Source of the DNA: Lentisalinibacter orientalis
GTDB lineage: Bacteria > Pseudomonadota > Gammaproteobacteria > Steroidobacterales > Woeseiaceae
Length of the DNA stretch: 64,000 bases
Direction of reading: 5' to 3'
Assembly (NCBI RefSeq): GCF_040706535.1
Contig: NZ_JAPDRJ010000003.1
Location: 186,001-250,000 of the forward strand
In this document: piece by piece, positions 23,894-30,129 of the stretch
How positions within the stretch are numbered: the first letter of the stretch is position 1
Layout: every line of letters starts with the position of its first letter
Notes under the pieces: model-generated
Told to the model about the DNA's origin: nothing
Database searches by the model: none
What the model saw: only the letters and a program-made list of their open reading frames with translations
Made by a program: the position numbers and the translations under genes

Positions 23894-23924
23894 GCAGGCG
23901 GGAGAACCCGTCCGGAGACCGGTC

Positions 23925-24836
23925 ATGCGCCATCTGAACTACGGGCATCTTCAATATTTCTGGGTGGTGGCCCGCGAGGGCAGCATCGCCCGCGCGGCCG
24001 AGGTGCTGCACGTGACGCCGCAGACCATCAGCGGGCAGCTGAAATTGCTGGACGAGGCGGTGGGGGAGCGTCTGTTCCGCAAGGCGGGCCGGCGGCTGGT
24101 GCTCTCCCGGACCGGCCAGATGGTGTTCGAGTACGCCGACGAGATATTCAACCTGGGCGCGGAGCTCGCCCAGGTGGTGCGCGGCCGACGGCCCGACGTG
24201 CCCCGGCACCTGAACGTCGGCATCGTGGATTCCATCCCCAAGCTGGTGGCGTGCCGCATCATCGCGCCGGCCCTGGAGGCCGAAGACGCGCCCCGCATCC
24301 GTTGTCAGGAAGGCACGCTGGACCGCCTGCTGGGAGAACTGGCCGTCCATCGGCTGGACCTCGTGTTGTCGGATCAGCCGCTGCCCGCCGGTCTGAACGT
24401 CAAGGCGTACAGCTACGTGCTGGGGGAGAGCGGCACCTCGTTCTTCGTCAGCGAGGCCCTGTACGAGCGCTACCAGGGGGACTTCCCCGCGGTTCTCGAC
24501 GGTGCCCCCGTGCTGCTGCCCAGCCAGGGCACCGCGCTGCGGCGCCGGCTGGAGGAATGGTTCGAGGCGAACGGTCTCGTGCCGGTCGTGGCCGCCGAAT
24601 TCGACGACAGCGCCCTGCTGAAGGCCTTCGGCGAAGCCGGGGCAGGGGCCTTCGCAGGCCCGTCGGCCATCGCGGACGAGATCTGCCGCACCTACGGCGC
24701 CCGGGTCATCGGCGCGACGGAGGAGGTCAGGGAGCGCTTCTACGCCATCTCCCCGGAGCGGCGCCTGAAGCATGCGTCGGTGGTCGCCATCACGGAGGCG
24801 GCGCGGGAGCAGCTGTTCGGCGGCGGCGAACCTTAA
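23925..24836 (+). CDS. nhaR: NhaR-type LysR-family transcriptional regulator
   Basis: A 303-residue LysR-type regulator closest in pattern to NhaR, the Na+-responsive activator of nhaA in enterics. N-terminus NYGHLQYFWVVAREGSIARAAEVLHVTPQTISGQ is almost the NhaR helix-turn-helix (NYxHLxYFW ... LTPQTIxGQ), followed by FRKAGRRLVLSRTGQMVFEYADEIF. The effector domain occupies about 90-300. It lies 31 bases after the sodium-channel gene, on the same strand, and diverges from the mrp-sbt operon, so a role in sodium-dependent control of both is the obvious inference. GGAG precedes the ATG. Confidence 0.9.
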   Translation: MRHLNYGHLQYFWVVAREGSIARAAEVLHVTPQTISGQLKLLDEAVGERLFRKAGRRLVLSRTGQMVFEYADEIFNLGAELAQVVRGRRPDVPRHLNVGIVDSIPKLVACRIIAPALEAEDAPRIRCQEGTLDRLLGELAVHRLDLVLSDQPLPAGLNVKAYSYVLGESGTSFFVSEALYERYQGDFPAVLDGAPVLLPSQGTALRRRLEEWFEANGLVPVVAAEFDDSALLKAFGEAGAGAFAGPSAIADEICRTYGARVIGATEEVRERFYAISPERRLKHASVVAITEAAREQLFGGGEP

Positions 24837-24967
24837 GGTTCGGGAATACCTCCTCGTGGCGCGCCGATACTTCGGCCTGCCCGAAGTAATCCCCAAGCAC
24901 AATCCGCTGGTCATCGGCGTCCGGCATGGGCAATCTGCAGGCTTAACCCCCGGCAAGGAGCATGCCC

Positions 24968-25654
24968 ATGGACCTGAATCGAGCACTGGAAGGCCTGATG
25001 CGGAGCGGTATCGGCGGCAGCCTGGCGGCCGGACTCGCCGGCGGATTGGCCGCGAACGCGATCAGCGGCAAGAAGACCCGGAAGCTCGCGGGCTCCGCGC
25101 TGAAGATCGGCGGGGCCGTCGCCGTCGGCGGACTCGCCTGGAAGGCCTACCAGCGATATCGTGCGGCGGACGGCCGGACGGCGGCTGACGCTGCGCAGTC
25201 GAAGACCTGGGAAGGCCTGACGGAACGCGGCTTCCAGCCGGCGGAACCGGCCGCGTGCCGCCACCGGGACCTGCTGATCATCCGGGCGATGATTGCGGCG
25301 GCCCACGCGGACGGCCACCTGGACGAGAGCGAGCGTCGCCGTATCTTCGACCGCATCGACACGCTGGATCTGGATGCCGCCGAGAAGGGACTGCTGTTCG
25401 ACGAACTGCGCCGGCCCCTCGGCGTGAGCGAACTCGCTGCCGCGGCCGGCACCCCCGAGCTGGCTGCCGAGGTATACGCCGCCGCACTGCTGGCCGTCGA
25501 CGAGACCCAGGCGATCTCCCGCGCCTATCTGGCCGAACTCGCCGAGGCGCTGGCGCTGCCGACCGCGCTGGTGGTCGAGCTGCACCGCAGTGCCGGCCAG
25601 TCCATCCAGGCCCTCACCGAGGCTGCGGCCGGAGCGAATCACAGAGCTGCCTGA
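24968..25654 (+). CDS. DUF533 / TerB-like protein
   Basis: A 228-residue protein of the DUF533 (YebE) type. The N-terminal 60 residues hold two glycine/alanine-rich hydrophobic stretches (GGSLAAGLAGGLAANAISG and ALKIGGAVAVGGLAWKAY); about 100-215 form a TerB-like helical domain with IRAMIAAAHADGHLDESERRRI, an acidic metal-binding-like helix. Function of the family is unknown; YebE responds to envelope stress in E. coli. I chose ATG 24968 because the AAGGAG at 24955-24960 then has normal spacing; ATG 24962 would be too close. It is followed by a strong terminator. Confidence 0.87.
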   Translation: MDLNRALEGLMRSGIGGSLAAGLAGGLAANAISGKKTRKLAGSALKIGGAVAVGGLAWKAYQRYRAADGRTAADAAQSKTWEGLTERGFQPAEPAACRHRDLLIIRAMIAAAHADGHLDESERRRIFDRIDTLDLDAAEKGLLFDELRRPLGVSELAAAAGTPELAAEVYAAALLAVDETQAISRAYLAELAEALALPTALVVELHRSAGQSIQALTEAAAGANHRAA

Positions 25655-25664
25655 TGCCCGCCTG

Positions 25665-25707
25665 GGCCGGGGCACGGTGTCCACGGCCGTGCCCCGGCCA
25701 TTTTTTT
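25665..25707 (+). terminator. Intrinsic (Rho-independent) terminator
   Basis: Perfect 13-bp arms GGCCGGGGCACGG / CCGTGCCCCGGCC around a 9-base loop, followed by A and seven T. It begins 10 bases after the stop of the DUF533 gene and separates the sodium-channel/nhaR group from the acetate kinase-phosphoketolase group. Confidence 0.95.
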
Positions 25708-25856
25708 CGTGTGAAGCCGTATCCGGGCACGTGCCCGATGCCGGGTGCCGGCAGCCGGTGACGCTCGTCGCCGCCGGTTCGTAGATTCACCTATTCCTTT
25801 ACCGGCTTCGTTTGTCGAATGCTGGCGACCGGCGCAGCCACCGTCCGACGATCACC

Positions 25857-27053
25857 ATGAGCATTCTCGTACTGAACAGCGGCAGTTCCTCCATCAAGAT
25901 CGCCCTGTTCGATGCCGGGACCCTGGCGCGGATCGGAAGAGGGGCCTTCGAGCGCATCGGGACCGGCGACACGACGTTCTCCTGGCGCACGGACGAGGCC
26001 CGTGCGGCGCCCGACGCACACGACGCGCGTTTGCCGATGGCGGATCATCGCCGCTGCCTCGAATACCTGTTCGACGCGTTGCCGGAGATCGCGCCGGGGG
26101 CGGAACCGACCGCGATCGGTCACCGCGTCGTACATGGCGGTGACCGCTTTGCCGCAGCCGTGCGGGTCGACGCTGCCGTGCTCGCGACCATCGAGCAGAC
26201 CGGTGTGCTCGCGCCGGTGCACAATCCCCTCAACCGGCTGGGTATGGAGGTGGCCGGACAGCGCTACCCGGATACCCCGCAGGTCGCCGTATTCGACACC
26301 GCCTTCCACCAGACCATACCGCCCATGGCCTGGCACTATGCGCTTCCGCAGCGGATCGCCGCTGACCGGGGCATCCGCCGCTACGGTTTTCACGGCACCT
26401 CCCACCAGTTTCTCGCGCGCAGGGCTGCCGACATCCTCGGCAGAGCGCTCGGCGAGACCAGGCTCATCACCCTGCACCTCGGCAACGGCGCCAGTGCGGC
26501 GGCGGTGCGGGGCGGAACAAGCGTCGATACGTCGATGGGGATGACACCGCTCGAGGGTCTCGTCATGGGCACCCGCTGCGGCGATCTCGATCCGTCCGTG
26601 GTGACGTATCTGCAGCGCGAAGCCGGGATGAGCGCGGCGGAGGTCGACGAACTGCTGAACGGCGAAAGCGGTCTGCGCGGCCTCGCCGGCGTCAACGACA
26701 TGCGGGAAATCCACCGCCTGCGTGCGGCGGGTCACGAGGGAGCGCAGCTGGCGTTCGAGGTCTTCTGCTACCGGGTGAAGAAATACATCGGCGCCTATCT
26801 CGCGGTGCTCGGCGGGGCAGACGCCATCGTCTTCTCGGGCGGCATCGGCGAGAATGACGCCGCCGTGCGCCAGCAGTGCATTGCGGGGCTCGAGGGTCTC
26901 GGCATCGTCGTGGATCCGGTCCGCAACCGGCAGGCCGGCGACGGCGGCGCCATGCACGAGGACGGCGCGTCGGTGGCGCTGCTGGTGATCCAGTCCGACG
27001 AAGAGGCGGAGATCGCCAGAGAGACGCTAAGGACGCTCGCGTCCGGGAAATAG
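25857..27053 (+). CDS. ackA: Acetate kinase
   Basis: Converts acetyl phosphate and ADP to acetate and ATP (reversible), cytoplasmic. 398 residues, normal length. ASKHA-fold motifs: VLNSGSSSIKIALF at 4-17, HRVVHGG near 86, GFHGTSHQFLA near 178, LHLGNGASAAAV near 204, MGMTPLEGLVMGTRCGDLDP near 223 and FSGGIGENDAAVR near 325. It lies 81 bases ahead of phosphoketolase, which makes acetyl phosphate, so the two form a sugar-phosphate-to-acetate ATP pathway. The last codons and stop are part of a 27-base tandem repeat. ATG at 25857 chosen because the family starts there; an upstream frame start at 25812 is not family-like. Confidence 0.95.
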   Translation: MSILVLNSGSSSIKIALFDAGTLARIGRGAFERIGTGDTTFSWRTDEARAAPDAHDARLPMADHRRCLEYLFDALPEIAPGAEPTAIGHRVVHGGDRFAAAVRVDAAVLATIEQTGVLAPVHNPLNRLGMEVAGQRYPDTPQVAVFDTAFHQTIPPMAWHYALPQRIAADRGIRRYGFHGTSHQFLARRAADILGRALGETRLITLHLGNGASAAAVRGGTSVDTSMGMTPLEGLVMGTRCGDLDPSVVTYLQREAGMSAAEVDELLNGESGLRGLAGVNDMREIHRLRAAGHEGAQLAFEVFCYRVKKYIGAYLAVLGGADAIVFSGGIGENDAAVRQQCIAGLEGLGIVVDPVRNRQAGDGGAMHEDGASVALLVIQSDEEAEIARETLRTLASGK

Positions 27054-27106
27054 ACGATGGCGCTTGCGCCCGGGAAATAGGCGAGGACGCTTGCGTCCGC
27101 ACAACC
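27031..27106 (+). repeat. 27-bp tandem repeat with hairpins spanning the ackA stop codon
   Basis: Two full 27-base units (27031-27057, 27058-27084) and a partial third (from 27085) fill the ackA-xfp junction. Each contains a small hairpin: GGACGC-TC-GCGTCC, GGCGC-TT-GCGCC and GGACGC-TT-GCGTCC. Units 1 and 2 both continue GGGAAATAG, so the ackA stop codon is duplicated in frame (27 = 9 codons). Unit 2 changes an A:T pair of the stem to G:C on both sides. The second unit also holds an in-frame ATG opening a seven-codon minigene. Confidence 0.85.
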
Positions 27107-27134
27107 AGATAACGAGACCGGCAGGAGGTCAGGG

Positions 27135-29525
27135 ATGAACAAACAGACGAACGAAGCGAACACCGCGGTCATCGACGAGCAGGAACTGCAATCCATCGAT
27201 GCCTTCTGGCGCGCCTGCAATTACCTCGCCGCCGGCATGATCTATCTCCGCGACAATCCGCTGCTGCGCGAGCCGCTGCGGCCGGAACACATCAAGAATC
27301 GCCTGCTGGGCCACTGGGGAGCGAGCCCCGGCCTGTCGCTGATGTACGCGCATCTCAACCGCCTGATACGGCATCACGACCTCGAGGCGATCTTCCTCGC
27401 CGGGCCGGGCCACGGCGCGCCCGGTGTCCTGGCCCCCGTCTACCTGGAGGGCACCTATTCGGAGATCTATCCGGACAAGAGCCAGGACGAGGAGGGGATG
27501 CGCCGGTTCATGAAGCAGTTCTCCTTTCCCGGCGGCGTCGGCAGCCACTGCACACCGGAGACGCCCGGTTCCATCCACGAGGGCGGTGAACTCGGCTACA
27601 GCCTGTCACACGCCTTCGGCGCCGCGTTCGACAACCCGGAGCTGCTGGTGGCGGTGGCCGTCGGCGACGGCGAAGCGGAGACCGGACCGCTGGCGACGGC
27701 CTGGCATTCCGGCAAATTCCTGAATCCCGTAACCGACGGGGCGGTGCTGCCCATCCTTCATCTGAACGGCTACAAGATCAACAATCCGACGATCCTGGCG
27801 CGCATCCCCGAGGAGGAACTCGCCAGTCTGTTCCGCGGTTACGGCTGGGTGCCGCATTTCGTGACCGGAGACGACCCGCTCGACGTCCACCGCCAGATGG
27901 CGGCCACACTGGAGGATTGCCTCGGCGAGATACGCGCCATCCAGAGCGAGGCCCGCGAGAGCGGCCGCGCCAGGCGCGGGCACTGGCCCATGATCGTCCT
28001 GCGCACGCCCAAGGGCTGGACCGGCCCGGAGAGCGTGGACGGTCACCGAGTGGAAGGCTACTGGCGTGCGCACCAGGTGCCGATCCCGGGCGTGCGGGAC
28101 AACCCGGAGCGGCTGCGCCAGCTCGAGGAGTGGCTGCGCAGCTACCGGCCCGAGGAGTTGTTCGACGAGAGCGGCGCGCCGCGTGCGGAGCTGCAGGCCC
28201 TGGTGCCTGTCGGTAACCGGCGGATGAGCGCCAATCCGATCGCCAACGGCGGCCTGGTGAGGCGCTCGCTGCGGATGCCCGATTTCCGCCAGTTCGGCCT
28301 CGGCGTCGAGCGTCCGGCGGTCTCAGTGGCGGAGAACACCCGTCCGCTGGGGCGATTCCTGGGCGAGGTGATGCGTCGCAACGGGCGCAGTTTCCGGGTC
28401 TTCGGTCCGGACGAGAACAGCTCCAACAAGCTCGATGCCATCTACGAGGTCAGCAAGAAGCTGTGGCTCGCCGACTACCTGCCGGAGGACGAGGACGGCG
28501 GCGAGCTGTCACCGGACGGCCGCGTCATGGAGATGCTGTCCGAGCATACGCTGGAGGGCTGGTACGAGGGTTACGTGCTTACCGGACGCCACGGTTTCTT
28601 CTCGACCTACGAGGCCTTCGTCCACGTCATAGACTCCATGTACAACCAGCATGCGAAATGGCTCGCCATCAGCCGCGAGATCCCTTGGCGGGCACCCGTC
28701 TCGTCGGTGAATCTGCTGATCACCTCCACGGTGTGGCGTCAGGACCACAACGGTTTCACCCACCAGGACCCGGGCTTCCTCGACGTCGTGGTGAACAAGA
28801 ACCCGGAGGTGACCCGCATCTACCTGCCGCCGGACGTGAATACGCTGCTCTCGGTCGCCGATCACTGCCTGCGCAGCACCGACAACATCAACGTCATCGT
28901 CGCCGACAAGCAGCAGCATCTGCAGTACATGGACATGGACGAGGCCATCCGCCATTGCACCAAGGGGATCGGCATCTGGGACTGGGCCAGCAACGACCAG
29001 GGCAGTGAGCCCGACGTCGTGATCGCCGGGTGCGGCGACATCCCGACGCGGGAGGCGCTGGCCGCCACCGCGCTGCTCAGGGAGAGTTTCCCGGACCTGA
29101 AGATCCGCTTCATCAACGTGGTGGATCTGTTCCGGATGCAGCCCGATACCGAACACCCCCATGGCATGTCCGATCGGGACTTCGACAGCCTGTTCACGGT
29201 GGACCGCCCGATCGTATTCAACTTCCACGGCTATCCCTGGCTGATACACCGGCTGGCGTATCGCCGTACCAACCACCGCAATCTCCACGTCCGCGGCTAC
29301 AAGGAGAAAGGCAACATCAATACGCCGCTGGAACTGGCGATCGAGAACGAGATCGACCGCTTCAGCCTCGCCATCGACGTGATCGACCGCCTGCCGCAGC
29401 TGCACGTGGCAGGCGCCCACGTGAAGGACAAGCTCCGCGACCGGAAGATCGACTGCCGCCAGTACGCCTACGAGCACGGCGTCGATGCGCCGGATCTCCA
29501 GCAATGGACCTGGCCGTTCTCGTAA
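27135..29525 (+). CDS. xfp: Xylulose-5-phosphate/fructose-6-phosphate phosphoketolase
   Basis: Thiamine-diphosphate enzyme that splits xylulose-5-phosphate (and often fructose-6-phosphate) with phosphate to acetyl phosphate and an aldose phosphate. 796 residues, full length. Motifs: GPGHGAPG near 94, TPETPGSIHEGGELGYSLSHA near 140-160, ThDP-binding GDGEAETGPLATAWHS near 177-192, RQDHNGFTHQDPG near 534 and HGYPWLIHRLAYRR near 696. GGAGGT lies ahead of the ATG. Downstream of ackA in an apparent operon. Whether it prefers X5P or F6P cannot be read from these motifs. Confidence 0.95.
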   Translation: MNKQTNEANTAVIDEQELQSIDAFWRACNYLAAGMIYLRDNPLLREPLRPEHIKNRLLGHWGASPGLSLMYAHLNRLIRHHDLEAIFLAGPGHGAPGVLAPVYLEGTYSEIYPDKSQDEEGMRRFMKQFSFPGGVGSHCTPETPGSIHEGGELGYSLSHAFGAAFDNPELLVAVAVGDGEAETGPLATAWHSGKFLNPVTDGAVLPILHLNGYKINNPTILARIPEEELASLFRGYGWVPHFVTGDDPLDVHRQMAATLEDCLGEIRAIQSEARESGRARRGHWPMIVLRTPKGWTGPESVDGHRVEGYWRAHQVPIPGVRDNPERLRQLEEWLRSYRPEELFDESGAPRAELQALVPVGNRRMSANPIANGGLVRRSLRMPDFRQFGLGVERPAVSVAENTRPLGRFLGEVMRRNGRSFRVFGPDENSSNKLDAIYEVSKKLWLADYLPEDEDGGELSPDGRVMEMLSEHTLEGWYEGYVLTGRHGFFSTYEAFVHVIDSMYNQHAKWLAISREIPWRAPVSSVNLLITSTVWRQDHNGFTHQDPGFLDVVVNKNPEVTRIYLPPDVNTLLSVADHCLRSTDNINVIVADKQQHLQYMDMDEAIRHCTKGIGIWDWASNDQGSEPDVVIAGCGDIPTREALAATALLRESFPDLKIRFINVVDLFRMQPDTEHPHGMSDRDFDSLFTVDRPIVFNFHGYPWLIHRLAYRRTNHRNLHVRGYKEKGNINTPLELAIENEIDRFSLAIDVIDRLPQLHVAGAHVKDKLRDRKIDCRQYAYEHGVDAPDLQQWTWPFS

Positions 29526-29749
29526 GCGGGCAAGCAGGGACCGGCGGATGCAGATCTGTGAGAAAACGAATTAGAAAGAGATCGTTATTAATTGATTAAA
29601 CGAGGATTCGTGAGCCTCCGGGCATCCCTGGATTATGTTGGCATGAACAGTGGTTCAGTCGGGTCCGGCCTGGCGTCCTTCCTTACCGATAGTCATTATT
29701 TAACATAATATACATTATGCGCGGTCATGCCAGGGATCGGCACAGACCC
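29526..29749. other. A+T-rich intergenic stretch after phosphoketolase
   Basis: Contains no gene I can support. Base composition drops sharply in two patches (about 29560-29605 and 29690-29720). At 29704-29719 there is an inverted repeat CATAAT-ATAC-ATTATG. No T-run hairpin is visible behind xfp, so its transcription may run on or end by Rho. The inverted repeat lies just beyond the end of the minus-strand small gene at 29750 and could mark its 3' end. Confidence 0.5.
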
Positions 29750-29959
29750 TCAATAGCGGAATCCCGCCTCCCCGAAGTCCGGACAGGCCTCCACCCGCCG
29801 TGGATCCGCAGCCTCGTCCCGGCTGTCCCTCAGCCAGACCGACACCCTTACGAACAGCTTCTCGGTGCGCGACATCGCCGGGGCACCGGCCGGGGTTTCC
29901 TGCGGCGCCTCCGCCGGATGGTCGATTCCCCGGCTGCCGGGTGTCTCCTGGGTTTCCAA
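29750..29959 (-). CDS. Small hypothetical protein
   Basis: A 69-residue frame starting with TTG at 29959 and with AGGAG seven bases upstream, a better ribosome binding site than most starts here. The second half (MSRTEKLFVRVSVWLRDS ... FGEAGFRY) has the look of an amphipathic helix with an aromatic tail; an internal ATG opens a 41-residue form. No family recognised. It is the only supportable frame in the 600-base gap between xfp and the acyl-CoA synthetase, and it opposes both. Competing plus-strand frame 29717-30130 has a proline/arginine-rich shadow-like composition. Confidence 0.45.
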   Translation of the reverse strand: METQETPGSRGIDHPAEAPQETPAGAPAMSRTEKLFVRVSVWLRDSRDEAADPRRVEACPDFGEAGFRY

Positions 29960-30129
29960 TCGCCTGCTCCTGATGATGGCACGCCTTGCCCCCGTGGCAG
30001 GCGGTTGCCGGCGGCATTCTACCGGATGGCCTCAGCGCCCGGCCTCGGCAGCGTCGGCGATGCGGCGGCCGCGGATTCCGGTTACCCTCTGCGCTCCGCC
30101 TCCCATCCACACCCTGAAGGACGCAACTG

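Noticed and set aside
24962..24967. ATG at 24962 as start of the DUF533 gene
   Set aside because: It is one base from the AAGGAG ribosome binding site; the ATG six bases later has normal spacing.
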